The notes under the pieces: generated by a model
Database searches by the model: none
The model's input: only the letters and a program-made list of their open reading frames with translations
What the model was told of the DNA's origin: nothing
DNA from: Streptantibioticus rubrisoli
GTDB taxonomy: Bacteria; Actinomycetota; Actinomycetes; Streptomycetales; Streptomycetaceae
Length of the DNA stretch: 59,339 nucleotides
Assembly: GCF_024436055.1 (NCBI RefSeq)
Contig: NZ_JANFNH010000045.1
Location: 1-59,339 of the forward strand
Direction of reading: 5' to 3'
In this document: piece by piece, positions 36,732-45,796 of the stretch
Numbering within the stretch: position 1 is the stretch's first letter
How the letters are laid out: each line of letters starts with the position of its first letter
Made by a program: the position numbers and the translations under genes

Positions 36732-37406
36732 GTGGACGACGTTCTGCGGCGCGCTCCGCTGTTCGCGGCGCTAGACGATGAGCAGGCCGCTGAGCTGCGC
36801 GCCTCCATGACGGAGGTCACCCTCGCGCGCGGTGACTCCCTCTTCCACGAGGGCGATCCGGGCGACCGGCTCTACGTGGTCACCGAGGGCAAGGTGAAGC
36901 TGCACCGCACCTCGCCGGACGGCCGGGAGAACATGCTCGCGGTGCTGGGGCCCGCCGAGATGATCGGCGAGCTGTCCCTCTTCGACCCCGGACCGCGCAC
37001 CGCCACCGCGACCGCGCTGACCGAGGTCAAGCTGCTCGGCCTGGGCCACGGTGACCTCCAGGTGTGGATCAACGCCCGGCCCGAGGTCTCGGTCGCGCTG
37101 CTGCGCGCCGTCGCCCGTCGGCTGCGCCGCACCAACGACAACATGTCCGACCTGGTCTTCTCCGACGTGCCCGGCCGGGTGGCCAAGGCGCTCTTGGACC
37201 TGTCGCGCCGGTTCGGTGTGCAGTCCGATGAGGGAATCCACGTCGTGCATGACCTGACGCAGGAGGAGCTGGCCCAACTGGTCGGCGCCTCGCGCGAGAC
37301 GGTCAACAAGGCGCTCGCCGACTTCGCGGGTCGCGGCTGGCTGCGTCTGGAGGCGCGAGCGGTGATCCTGCTGGATGTCGAGCGGCTGGCCAAGCGGTCG
37401 CGCTGA
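36732..37406 (+). CDS. crp: Crp/Fnr-family cAMP-binding transcription regulator
   Basis: The 224-residue protein starts at GTG 36732 (VDDVLRRAPLFAALDDEQ) with AAGGAGAG upstream; this agrees with Streptomyces Crp length. The cyclic-nucleotide domain contains GDRLYVVTEGKVKLHR and IGELSLFDPGPRTATATA, with Glu and Arg of the cAMP pocket. The C-terminal helix-turn-helix is QEELAQLVGASRETVNKAL (about 176-195). In S. coelicolor, Crp affects germination and antibiotic production. It diverges from nth. Confidence 0.96.
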   Translation: MDDVLRRAPLFAALDDEQAAELRASMTEVTLARGDSLFHEGDPGDRLYVVTEGKVKLHRTSPDGRENMLAVLGPAEMIGELSLFDPGPRTATATALTEVKLLGLGHGDLQVWINARPEVSVALLRAVARRLRRTNDNMSDLVFSDVPGRVAKALLDLSRRFGVQSDEGIHVVHDLTQEELAQLVGASRETVNKALADFAGRGWLRLEARAVILLDVERLAKRSR

Positions 37407-37851
37407 CGCTTGGTCTTCAGGGGGTTGATGTGCGGGGGCTTCGCCCCCGCCCCCCGGGGTGTGGCTGAGGTTGCGTTATCCCGGGGGCTTCGCCCCCGGA
37501 CCCCCTGCGGGGCTGCGCCCCTGCCCCGTTGGGCTGCGCGTCGGCTCTCCGTGCGGTGGTGGCCTCTTTGGGGCTGCGCCTCGGCCTTCGTTGGGCTGCG
37601 CGTCGGTCTTTCTTGCGGTGCGGCCTGGGTTCCTTGGTGCTGCGCCCCGGCCTTCGTTGGGGCTACGTCCCGCATCCGTTGGGGCCTCGGGCCCTGACCC
37701 TGCGCTCTTGGGGCTGCGCGTCACGTGCGCGGTTGGGATGCGTCCCGGCGCCCCGGCGCACACCCCCGCACGCGGTTGCGGCTGCCCTGGCACGTCCGTT
37801 GGGGCGTCGGCCCCGCACTGTCGCGGCTTCGGGCCTGCCCCCTGCGGTCCC
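37407..37851. repeat. Gene-free stretch of degenerate GC repeats downstream of crp
   Basis: After two hairpins (gcgggggc-ttc-gcccccgc at 37432-37450 and cgggggc-ttc-gcccccg around 37483-37499) follow about ten degenerate copies of a unit like GTTGGGGCTGCGCGTCGGCC, spaced 25-50 bp, up to 37840. Open frames across it translate to Gly/Ala/Pro/Arg nonsense and are not genes. The hairpins may end the crp transcript. Confidence 0.7.
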
Positions 37852-38676
37852 TCAGATGAGGCCGTGTTCGCGTAGGTAGTCGAGTTGGGCCCGTACGGAC
37901 AGTTCCGCGGCGGGCCACAGGCTGCGGTCGACGTCCGCGTAGACGTGTGCGACGACCTGCGCGGGCGTGGTGTGGCCCTGTTCCACCGCCGTCTCGACCT
38001 GGGCGAGCCGGTGGGCGCGGTGCGCCAGGTAGTACTCGACGGCGCCCCGCGCATCCGACAGCACCGGCCCGTGCCCGGGCAGAATCGTTTCCACCGAGCC
38101 GTCAGCGGTGAGCGCCCGCAGGTGGCGCAGCGAGTCCAGGTAGTCGCCGAGACGCCCGTCGGGGTAGGCAACCACGGTCGTGCCGCGTCCGAGCACGGTG
38201 TCTCCGGTCAACACCGCGCGGTCCGCAGACAGTTGGAAGCAGAGCGAATCCGCCGTGTGGCCCGGCGTCGGCACCACCCGCAGTTCCAGCCCGCCGGTGG
38301 TGATCACGTCACCGGCGGCCAGGCCCTCGTCGCCGAGCCGCAGCGCCGGGTCCAGCGCGCGGACGTTGGTACCGGTCAACTCGGCGAACCGGGCGGCACC
38401 CGCGGCGTGGTCGGGATGGCCGTGGGTCAGCAGGGTGAGCGCGACGCGCTTGCCCAGTCGCTCGGCGACGGCCAGCACGTTGCGCAGATGCGCCTCGTCC
38501 TGCGGCCCCGGGTCGATCGCCACCGCGAGGTCCGAGTCCGGCTCGGAGACCAGCCAGGTGTTCGTGCCGTCCAGCGTCATGGGGGACGGGTTCGGCGCCA
38601 GGACGCACACCGCGCGCGCGGTCGCGGGCCCGCCAACGGAGGGCTGGGGGGCGCCGGGCAGTATCGCGGCGGTCAT
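37852..38676 (-). CDS. Metallo-beta-lactamase-fold hydrolase
   Basis: The 274-residue enzyme has metal-binding motif THGHPDHAAG, then VVPTPGHTADS, LTGDTVLGRG and ILPGHGPV, the LACTB2/glyoxalase II-like layout. The start at 38676 overlaps the upstream Nudix TGA by one base (TGATG), implying coupled translation. It resembles Rv3677c, neighbour of crp in M. tuberculosis. It could be a thioester hydrolase or an RNase; the sequence does not decide. Confidence 0.9.
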   Translation of the reverse strand: MTAAILPGAPQPSVGGPATARAVCVLAPNPSPMTLDGTNTWLVSEPDSDLAVAIDPGPQDEAHLRNVLAVAERLGKRVALTLLTHGHPDHAAGAARFAELTGTNVRALDPALRLGDEGLAAGDVITTGGLELRVVPTPGHTADSLCFQLSADRAVLTGDTVLGRGTTVVAYPDGRLGDYLDSLRHLRALTADGSVETILPGHGPVLSDARGAVEYYLAHRAHRLAQVETAVEQGHTTPAQVVAHVYADVDRSLWPAAELSVRAQLDYLREHGLI

Positions 38677-39593
38677 CACTCGGCTCCTGGGGTGTCGCCC
38701 GCGGCGACGTTCTCGGACGGCCGCCTCGGTATGCGTCGGGTGAACTCGTCGTGCCCCGGCCAGCTCAACACGATCTCCTCGCCGTCGAGTTGGGCGCGCG
38801 CCAGGACGGGGGTCAGGTCGCGGCTGCCGCAGTCCGCGTGGGCGGCGGCGACCGACCCGTACCGGGTCAGCGGCCGCAGCGTGGCGATGGTCGGCGGCAT
38901 CATCAGCAACTCGCCCCGGTCGTAGCCGGATGCCGCGTCCCGGGGCAGCAGCCACTCGGTGCGGTCGGCCTCACCGGAGACGTCGCGGGTGCGCTGACCC
39001 TCGGGCAGCGCCGCGAGGAAGAACCACGTGTCGTAGCGCCGCTCCTCGAACTCCGGGGTGATCCAGCGTGCCCAGGGCCCCAGCAGGTCGGAACGGAGCA
39101 CCAGGTCGCGGCGGGCCAGGAACTCGGCGAACGAGGACTCACGCCTGACCAGCGCCTGCCGGTCCGCCTCCCAGTCCTCGCCCGTGGTGTCCGCGACGAC
39201 CGAGTCGGCGTCCGGCCCGGCGAGCAGCACCCCGGACTCCTCGAACGTCTCCCGTACCGCCGCGCACACGATGGCCTGGGCGGCCGCCGCGGAATCGCCG
39301 TCCGGCAGCAGTCCGAGCCGTTCGGCCCACATCTGCGGGGAGGGCCCGGCCCAGCCGACGGGGCGCTCGTCGCGCGGGTCGACACCGCCGCCCGGATACG
39401 CGTACGCGCCTCCGGCGAAGGCCATGGAGACGCGTCTGCGCAGCATGTGGACCTGCGGTCCGGCCGCGGAGTCCCGCAACAGCAGGACGGTCGCGGCACG
39501 GCGCGGTGGTACGGGCGTGAGCGCGCCGCCCGCGAGGGCACGGATCTGGTCCGGCCAGGTCGACGGGAACCACTGCCCGTTGGTCGTGGTCAT
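38676..39593 (-). CDS. Nudix hydrolase-like protein (NUDT19-like)
   Basis: The 305-residue protein has FAGGAYAYPGGGVDP and a downstream CAAVRETFEESGVLL, so the Nudix box is split by an insert of about 40 residues (DERPVGWAGPSPQMWAERLG and on), as in the NUDT19/CoA diphosphatase-like group. The order with RidA, MBL and crp is conserved in the phylum. Its stop overlaps the MBL start. The substrate is unknown. Confidence 0.85.
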   Translation of the reverse strand: MTTTNGQWFPSTWPDQIRALAGGALTPVPPRRAATVLLLRDSAAGPQVHMLRRRVSMAFAGGAYAYPGGGVDPRDERPVGWAGPSPQMWAERLGLLPDGDSAAAAQAIVCAAVRETFEESGVLLAGPDADSVVADTTGEDWEADRQALVRRESSFAEFLARRDLVLRSDLLGPWARWITPEFEERRYDTWFFLAALPEGQRTRDVSGEADRTEWLLPRDAASGYDRGELLMMPPTIATLRPLTRYGSVAAAHADCGSRDLTPVLARAQLDGEEIVLSWPGHDEFTRRIPRRPSENVAAGDTPGAE

Positions 39594-39757
39594 GCCGTAA
39601 CGCTATCGCTCGATGTCCGCTATTTCTCCCCCGCCCGCCCACCCGTTCGCCCTCGGCCTTCACCTGCCGTCGCGCCCTGTCCCGTGGTGCGGGTCGAGGA
39701 CGCGTCGTCGCGAACAGGATGGGCGTGAGCAACCCGCGTGCGGCTACGGCCGGGCGG

Positions 39758-40219
39758 CTACTCGACCTCGACCTGGATCTCCACCTCGACCGGCGCGTCG
39801 AGCGGCAGCACCGCCACGCCCACCGCGCTGCGGGCGTGCACGCCCTTGTCGCCCAGGACCTCGCCCAGCAGCTCGCTGGCACCGTTGAGCACGCCCGGCT
39901 GGCCGGTGAAGTCCGGTGCGGAGGCGACGAAGCCGACCACCTTCACGACCCGCTTGATCCGGTCCAGGTCGCCGATCACCGACTTGACCGCGGCCAGCGC
40001 GTTGAGCGCGCAGGTGCGGGCCAGGTCCTTGGCCTCCTCAGCGGTGACCTCCGCGCCCACCTTGCCGGTGGTCGGAAGGGTGCCGTTCACCATCGGAAGC
40101 TGGCCCGCGGTGAAGACGTAGTCACCGGACCGGACGGCGGGCTGGTAGGCGGCCAGCGGAGGAACGACGTCCGGAAGCTTCAGGCCGAGCGAGGCGATCT
40201 TCTCCTCAACCGCGCTCAT
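39758..40219 (-). CDS. RidA/YjgF family protein
   Basis: The 153-residue protein, from the ATG at 40219 (MSAVEEKIASLGLKLP), is a member of the Rid superfamily, with GDYVFTAGQLPMVNG and a C-terminal RSAVGVAVLPLDAPVEVEIQV. Canonical RidA uses a conserved Arg near the C-terminus to hydrolyse reactive enamines. Here the corresponding region reads KGVHARSAVGV, with an Arg preceding Ser, so activity is plausible but not assured. It overlaps the DUF4177 gene by ATGA. Confidence 0.88.
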   Translation of the reverse strand: MSAVEEKIASLGLKLPDVVPPLAAYQPAVRSGDYVFTAGQLPMVNGTLPTTGKVGAEVTAEEAKDLARTCALNALAAVKSVIGDLDRIKRVVKVVGFVASAPDFTGQPGVLNGASELLGEVLGDKGVHARSAVGVAVLPLDAPVEVEIQVEVE

Positions 40220-40374
40220 CCCTGCTTCTCCCTCTTGAGGTAGGCCACCAGCTGCTCGGTGTTCGGCCCGGGGACGACCTGGACGAGCTCCCACCCGTCC
40301 TCGCCCCAGGTGTCCAGGATCTGCTTCGTGGCGTGCACGAGCAGCGGCACAGTCGCGTATTCCCACTTGGTCAT
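40216..40374 (-). CDS. DUF4177-type small protein (52 residues)
   Basis: ATG 40374 opens MTKWEYATVPLLVHATKQIL, followed by DTWGEDGWELVQVV, the core signature of DUF4177. It ends in ATGA overlapping the RidA start. A short conserved protein, probably a single beta-alpha-beta fold; function unknown. It diverges from the ArsA-like gene across 103 bp. Confidence 0.85.
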   Translation of the reverse strand: MTKWEYATVPLLVHATKQILDTWGEDGWELVQVVPGPNTEQLVAYLKREKQG

Positions 40375-40464
40375 GGCTGCGACTGTAATGCCTCAACCCG
40401 GCGGCACCGCCGCCAGACCGCCACAAGCCGCCCGGCCCGGTGCGTAGATCCAGAACCGACTGGT

Positions 40465-40470
40465 TAGGCT
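40465..40470 (+). promoter_or_regulatory. Candidate -10 hexamer of a leaderless ArsA-operon transcript
   Basis: TAGGCT ends seven bases before GTG 40478, and no ribosome binding site is visible. Confidence 0.45.
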
Positions 40471-40477
40471 CACAAGG

Positions 40478-41521
40478 GTGAGCGCCCAACACTCAGCCGC
40501 GCCGTCGGCGCCCCGGCTCCACATCGTGACGGGCAAGGGCGGGACCGGGAAGACCACGGTCGCCGCCGCCCTCGCGCTCGCCCTCGCGGACGAGGGGAAG
40601 CGCACCCTCCTGGTCGAGGTCGAGGGGCGCGGCGGCATCGCCCAACTCTTCGAGACCGAAGCGCTGCCCTACGAGGAGCGCAAGATCGCCGTGGCCCCCG
40701 GCGGCGGGGACGTCCACGCGCTGGCGATCGACCCCGAGTTGGCGCTGCTCGACTACCTGGACATGTTCTACAAGCTGGGCCGAGCGGGCCGGGCGCTCAA
40801 GAAGCTCGGCGCGATCGACTTCGCGACCACCATCGCCCCCGGCCTGCGGGACGTCCTGCTGACCGGCAAGGCGTGCGAGGCGGTGCGCCGCAAGGGCGCC
40901 TCCGGCGGACGGGCCTATGACGCGGTGGTGATGGACGCACCGCCGACCGGCCGGATCACCCGCTTCCTCAACGTCAACGACGAGGTGGCGGGCCTGGCCC
41001 GGTTCGGCCCGATATACAACCAGGCGCAGGCCGTCATGAGGGTGCTCAAATCGGCCGAGACCGCGGTGCACCTGGTGACGCTGCTGGAGGAGATGCCGGT
41101 CCAGGAGACCGTGGACGGCGTCGCCGAACTGCGCGCCGCCGGGCTGCCGGTGGGGGCCGTGGTGGTCAACATGCTGCGGCCCGCGGTACTGGACGAGGCG
41201 GCGGTGCGCATCGCCGCCAGCACTCAGCGGCGCGGTCAGCGTGCGGCGGTGGCCAAGGCGCTGTCGCAGGCAGGCCTCGGCGGCGCGCGCCGCGGCGGGC
41301 TGGCGGAACGGCTGGTGGACCCGCTACTGGAGCAGGCGCGCGAGCACGCCGAGCGGGTGGCGCTGGAGCGCCGGGAACGCGCCGAGATCGAGGAGCTGGG
41401 CCTGCCGACCTACGAACTGGAACTACTAGGCGACGGCATCGAGGTGGGCGGGCTGTACCGGCTGGCCAACTCGCTGCGGGAGCAAGGAATTTCGGGCACC
41501 CAGAGGGAGGGCGGGCGATGA
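40478..41521 (+). CDS. ArsA/GET3-like ATPase, first of a pair
   Basis: The 347-residue P-loop ATPase has Walker A GKGGTGKTT at residues 19-27, VEVEGRGGIAQLF as the A-prime region and VVMDAPPTGRITRFL as Walker B. It lacks a duplicated second half, so it should dimerise, presumably with the next gene's product. The pair corresponds to Rv3679-Rv3680, annotated as anion-transporting ATPases. No arsenite efflux (ArsB) gene is present, so arsenic resistance is not implied. ATGA overlap with the next gene. Confidence 0.9.
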   Translation: MSAQHSAAPSAPRLHIVTGKGGTGKTTVAAALALALADEGKRTLLVEVEGRGGIAQLFETEALPYEERKIAVAPGGGDVHALAIDPELALLDYLDMFYKLGRAGRALKKLGAIDFATTIAPGLRDVLLTGKACEAVRRKGASGGRAYDAVVMDAPPTGRITRFLNVNDEVAGLARFGPIYNQAQAVMRVLKSAETAVHLVTLLEEMPVQETVDGVAELRAAGLPVGAVVVNMLRPAVLDEAAVRIAASTQRRGQRAAVAKALSQAGLGGARRGGLAERLVDPLLEQAREHAERVALERRERAEIEELGLPTYELELLGDGIEVGGLYRLANSLREQGISGTQREGGR

Positions 41522-42855
41522 GCTGGCAGACACCGTCGCTCGACATCGATCCGCTGCTCGACGACCGCACGACGCGGATCATCGTGTGCTGCGGGTCGGG
41601 CGGGGTGGGCAAGACCACGACGGCCGCGGCGCTGGGGCTGCGCGCGGCCGAGCGCGGCCGAACCGTCGTGGTGCTGACCATCGACCCGGCGCGGCGTCTG
41701 GCGCAGTCGATGGGGCTCACCGAGCTGGACAACACACCGCGCCGGGTCGCGGGCATTGACGAGTCCGCGGGCGGTCAACTGCACGCGATGATGCTGGACA
41801 TGAAGCGGACGTTCGACGACATCGTCGTCCAGCACGCCGATCCGGAGCGCGCCCAAGCGATCTTGGAGAACCCTTTCTACCAGTCGCTTTCCGCCGGTTT
41901 CGCGGGCACGCAGGAGTACATGGCCATGGAGAAGCTGGGCCAGCTGCGGGCGCGCGACGAGTGGGACCTGATCATCGTGGACACCCCGCCGAGCCGCTCC
42001 GCGCTGGATTTCCTGGACGCTCCCAAGCGGCTCGGCTCGTTCCTCGACGGCAGGTTCATCAAGCTGCTGATGGCCCCGGCGAAGGCGGGCGGGCGTGCCG
42101 GGATGAAGTTCCTCAACGTCGGCCTGTCGATGATGACCGGTGCGCTGGACAAGGTGGTCGGCGCGCATCTGCTGCGGGACGTGCAGACGTTCGTGGCGGC
42201 GATGGACACGATGTTCGGCGGGTTCCGCAAGCGCGCGGACGCCACCTACCGGCTGCTGCAGGCCCCCGGTACGGCGTTCCTCGTGGTGGCGGCGCCGGAG
42301 CGGGACGCGCTGCGCGAGGCCTCGTACTTCGTGGAGCGGCTGGCGGCGGAGAGCATGCCGCTGGCCGGACTGGTGCTCAACCGGGTGCACGTCAGCGGTG
42401 CCGCGCGGTTGACGGCGGAACGGGCGCTGGCCGCAGCCGAGGCGTTGGAGGATCTGGCGGCGGAGTGGCCAGGCGCCGGAGATCCGGCGCCAAGTGCCGC
42501 CAGTGACACGGAAGTTGGGGATCCGGTGGACTGCCCCGCCGTAGAAAATCTTACCGACGACCGGATTGCCGATCGCGACACAGGGAAAGCTGAGGGCAAG
42601 ACCTTCACCGACGAGGTTTCGCTCACCGAGCCGGACGGGCTGCCCGCGGAGAGCCTGGCGGCGGGCCTGCTGCGGCTGCACGCGGAGCGGATGCAGGTGG
42701 TGGCCCGGGAGAGCCGCACCCGCGACCGTTTCGCCTCAGTGCATCCCGACGTGGCCGTCGCCGAAGTGGCCGCGCTGCCCGGTGACGTACACGACCTGGA
42801 GGGGCTACGTGCGGTGGGAGAGCGGCTGGCGAAGGGTCAGCCGGCCGCCGCGTAG
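41518..42855 (+). CDS. ArsA/GET3-like ATPase, second of a pair
   Basis: The 445-residue paralogue has Walker A CGSGGVGKTTTAAAL, LTIDPARRLAQSMGL and IVDTPPSRSALDFLD. A hydrophilic insert of about 45 residues (SAASDTEVGDPVDCPAVENL and on) interrupts the C-terminal third and is richer in A/T than its surroundings. The 3' end overlaps the 3' end of wblA by 19 bases on the opposite strand. It likely forms a heterodimer with the preceding protein. Confidence 0.9.
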   Translation: MSWQTPSLDIDPLLDDRTTRIIVCCGSGGVGKTTTAAALGLRAAERGRTVVVLTIDPARRLAQSMGLTELDNTPRRVAGIDESAGGQLHAMMLDMKRTFDDIVVQHADPERAQAILENPFYQSLSAGFAGTQEYMAMEKLGQLRARDEWDLIIVDTPPSRSALDFLDAPKRLGSFLDGRFIKLLMAPAKAGGRAGMKFLNVGLSMMTGALDKVVGAHLLRDVQTFVAAMDTMFGGFRKRADATYRLLQAPGTAFLVVAAPERDALREASYFVERLAAESMPLAGLVLNRVHVSGAARLTAERALAAAEALEDLAAEWPGAGDPAPSAASDTEVGDPVDCPAVENLTDDRIADRDTGKAEGKTFTDEVSLTEPDGLPAESLAAGLLRLHAERMQVVARESRTRDRFASVHPDVAVAEVAALPGDVHDLEGLRAVGERLAKGQPAAA

Positions 42856-43166
42856 TCCTCTTCCACGTCGCCGGTCAGCAGGCCCATGCTGCGCTCGTAC
42901 TCGTGGCGCGCTGTCTCCAGCAGTCTGCGCCAGGAGGTGACCGTCGGGCGGCGTCGCAGCAGTGCCCTGCGCTCGCGCTCGGTCATCCCACCCCAGACGC
43001 CGAACTCCACGCGGTTGTCGAGCGCGTCCGCCAGGCATTCGGTACGCACCGGACATCCCGTGCACACCGCCTTGGCCCTGTTCTGAGCCGCCCCCTGGAC
43101 GAACAGTTCGTCCGGATCTGTGGTGCGGCACGCGGCCTGCGCGCTCCAGTCGGTAACCCAGCTCAT
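42837..43166 (-). CDS. wblA: WhiB-family iron-sulfur regulator WblA
   Basis: The 109-residue protein from ATG 43166 (MSWVTDWSAQAACRTTDPDE) has AGGACGG about ten bases upstream; the frame continues to 43223 without another plausible ribosome binding site. The four [4Fe-4S] cysteines are Cys13, 35, 38 and 44 (C-X21-C-X2-C-X5-C), followed by the GVWGG turn and the basic ERRALLRRRP. In Streptomyces WblA controls sporulation and represses antibiotic production; the M. tuberculosis counterpart is WhiB4, next to the same ArsA pair and PBP. Confidence 0.95.
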   Translation of the reverse strand: MSWVTDWSAQAACRTTDPDELFVQGAAQNRAKAVCTGCPVRTECLADALDNRVEFGVWGGMTERERRALLRRRPTVTSWRRLLETARHEYERSMGLLTGDVEEDYAAAG

Positions 43167-43560
43167 GCTGGCGCCGTCCTCTCCCGAATCGGGGCTCCCC
43201 CACGGCGGCAGCGGCATATTCACCGTCGCCAGTTGAGGACGTTACGGAAGGAGGACACGACACAACAGCCCTTTCAGGCCCAATCTTGAATGGCCCGAAT
43301 GGACTATGCGTGCGCAACAGATCACCCAACGGAGTGAGCGTCTTTCAGAGCCGCTTCAAAGGTGACAACTCTGGGCATAACGGTCAGATTGCCAGGGATA
43401 TCACTCAAGTCCCCTGGCATATGCCGGAATCAGGACAGTTCTCATCACCCACAAGAGTGATGATGAGAGACAAACGCCGAACTCGCTGGTGTGTCGCCTT
43501 CCACAGATTAGGCGAACAGGTGGGCGTACGTCCTCAGAATCGACACGTAGGCTGCTCCTC
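43167..43560. promoter_or_regulatory. Divergent control region between wblA and the PBP gene
   Basis: These 394 bp have no gene and are relatively AT-rich, as expected for a heavily regulated developmental promoter. Two imperfect inverted repeats stand out: gccaggga / tcccctggc (43391-43418) and ctcatcac / gtgatgatgag (about 43441-43469). TAGGCT (43548-43553) ends seven bases before the PBP start codon. Binding proteins cannot be named from sequence alone. Confidence 0.55.
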
Positions 43561-45774
43561 ATGGCCTACAAGCGCTCCGGCGGGGGTCTGGCAACGACCC
43601 GGCAAGCCGCCAAGTTCCTCGGTGTCAGTGTGCTGTCCGGGGTGGTGCTGGCAGGCATCGCACTGCCCGCCACCGGCGCCATCGGGCTGTCCGCCAAGGG
43701 TACGGTGGCGGACTTCAACGCGCTGCCCGGCGAGCTCAAGCGCCCGCCGCTGAGCCAGGCGACCAAGATCCTGGACGCCAACGGAGGCCTGATCGCCACC
43801 GTCTATTCGCGCGACCGCACCTCGGTACCGCTCAGCGACATCAACCCCACCATGCAGCAGGCGATCGTCGCCATCGAGGACTCGCGCTACTGGCAGCACG
43901 GCGCGATCGACGTGAAGGGCATTCTGCGCGCGCTCAACACCAACGCGGCGTCCGGAGGCGTCTCCCAGGGCGCCTCCACGCTAACCCAGCAGTACGTCAA
44001 GAATGTGTTCATCGAGGAGGCCGGTGACGACCCGGACAAGGTCGCACAGGCCACCCAGCAGACCATCGGCCGCAAGATCAAGGAACTGAAGTACGCGATC
44101 CAGGTCGAGAAGGAACTGGGCAAGAAGCAGATCCTGGAGAACTACCTCAACATCACGTTCTTCGGCGAACAGGCGTACGGCATTCAAGCGGCTGCCCAGC
44201 GGTACTTCAGCACGGACGCCAAGGATCTGACCCTCGATGAAGCGGCCATGTTGGCCGGAATCGTTCAGTCACCCACCCACTACGACCCGCTCACCTATCC
44301 CAAGGAAGCGATCGAGCGCCGGAACACGGTGCTCAAGCGGATGGCCGAGCTCGGCGACATCACCCGGGCACAAGCCACCGAAGCCCAGGCCAAGCCGCTC
44401 GGGCTGAAGCCCAGCACCCCGAAGAACGGCTGCATCACCGCGGTCAGCGGCGCGGGCTTCTTCTGCGACTACGTGCGCGAGACGTTCCTGAACAACCCGG
44501 TCTTCGGCAAGACCCGGGAAGAGCGCGCCAAGCGCTGGACCACCGGCGGCATGACGATCAAGACCACGCTGGACCCGCAGGCCCAGCAGTCCGTCCAGGC
44601 CTCCATCAACAAGCACGTCTACCAGACCGACCAGGTGGCCACCGCCGTGACCCTGGTGCAGCCCGGCACCGGCAAGATCGTGGCGATGGGCCAGTCGCGG
44701 CCGTACGGGTTCGGGCAGAACGAGACCCAGATCAACTACAGCGTGGACCAGTCGATGGGCGGCGGCCGGGGCTTCCAGTCCGGTTCGACGTTCAAGCCCA
44801 TCACAGCCGCGGCGGCGATCGACGGCGGCACCGACCCCAACACCGTCTATCCGTCGCCGTATTCGATGCCCTACCCGAGCCCGGTCAACACCTGCGGCAA
44901 GCCCTGGGTCAACACCGACGGCTCGACGCTGTCCAACGAGGACAAGTCCGAGGTCGGGCCGATGAACATGCAGAAGGCCACGGCCCTTTCGGTCAACACC
45001 TACTACGTGCAGCTCATCAGCGACATCGGGGTCTGCCCGGTGACGACGATGGCGGGGAAGATGGGCGTGCACCGCGCGGACGGCAACCGGCTCGCCCAGG
45101 TGCCGTCGATCACCCTGGGCACCCAGGAGGTCAGCCCGCTGACGATGGCCGCGGCGTACGCCACCTTCGCCAACCACGGCGTCTACTGCACGCCGATCGC
45201 GATCGAGTCGATCACGGACGCCAACGGCAAGTCACTGCCGGTGCCGCAGAGTTCGTGCACCCAGGCCATGTCGGACAAGACCGCCGCGACGCTCAACACC
45301 CTCCTCAAGGGCGTGGTCGAGGACGGCACCGGCAAGCAGGCGGGGCTCTCCGACCGGGACAGCGCGGGCAAGACCGGTACCACGGACAGCCGTTACGCCG
45401 CCTGGTTCGTCGGCTACACCTCGAACATGGCCGGGGCGGTCTGGGTCGGCAGCCCCACGAAGAACCTGTCGATGACCAACATCACCATCGGTGGCGTCTA
45501 CCACGACAAGGTCTTCGGCGCCGACACCCCCGGTCCGATCTGGAAGGACGCCATGAGCGGCGCCCTGACGGGCACCCCGGCCGGGACGCTGCCCACCGTC
45601 CCGCTGGCAAGCAGCAACCCGCCGGGCGGCAACCAGAGCCCCAGCCCGAACCCCGGCAACCCGGGGGGCGACCAAGGGAAGGGCAAGGGGCACGGCCATG
45701 GCAACCCGTTCCCATGGCCGACGTTCAGCCTGCCGCCGGGACTGCTGGGCGGCGGCCAGAACGGCGGCAACTGA
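43561..45774 (+). CDS. Class A penicillin-binding protein (bifunctional transglycosylase/transpeptidase)
   Basis: The 737-residue envelope enzyme has one N-terminal hydrophobic anchor (about 20-42). The GT51 domain has AIEDSRYWQHGAIDVKGILR (catalytic Glu near 106), GASTLTQQ and the GEQAYGIQAAAQRYF stretch. The transpeptidase has SGSTFKP (Ser near 410), SVNTY and KTGTTDS (near 603). The C-terminal 60 residues are Pro/Gly/Asn/His-rich; there is no PASTA domain, unlike M. tuberculosis PonA2. ATG 43561 has no ribosome binding site but a -10-like hexamer at leaderless distance; the frame is open upstream to 43489. Confidence 0.95.
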   Translation: MAYKRSGGGLATTRQAAKFLGVSVLSGVVLAGIALPATGAIGLSAKGTVADFNALPGELKRPPLSQATKILDANGGLIATVYSRDRTSVPLSDINPTMQQAIVAIEDSRYWQHGAIDVKGILRALNTNAASGGVSQGASTLTQQYVKNVFIEEAGDDPDKVAQATQQTIGRKIKELKYAIQVEKELGKKQILENYLNITFFGEQAYGIQAAAQRYFSTDAKDLTLDEAAMLAGIVQSPTHYDPLTYPKEAIERRNTVLKRMAELGDITRAQATEAQAKPLGLKPSTPKNGCITAVSGAGFFCDYVRETFLNNPVFGKTREERAKRWTTGGMTIKTTLDPQAQQSVQASINKHVYQTDQVATAVTLVQPGTGKIVAMGQSRPYGFGQNETQINYSVDQSMGGGRGFQSGSTFKPITAAAAIDGGTDPNTVYPSPYSMPYPSPVNTCGKPWVNTDGSTLSNEDKSEVGPMNMQKATALSVNTYYVQLISDIGVCPVTTMAGKMGVHRADGNRLAQVPSITLGTQEVSPLTMAAAYATFANHGVYCTPIAIESITDANGKSLPVPQSSCTQAMSDKTAATLNTLLKGVVEDGTGKQAGLSDRDSAGKTGTTDSRYAAWFVGYTSNMAGAVWVGSPTKNLSMTNITIGGVYHDKVFGADTPGPIWKDAMSGALTGTPAGTLPTVPLASSNPPGGNQSPSPNPGNPGGDQGKGKGHGHGNPFPWPTFSLPPGLLGGGQNGGN

Positions 45775-45796
45775 CCGTGGGAGCGGGAGCTGTGGT

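Noticed and set aside
40478-42855. Arsenic resistance operon
   Set aside because: ArsB, ArsC and ArsR are absent; the pair belongs to the ArsA-like group found next to WhiB4/WblA in actinobacteria.
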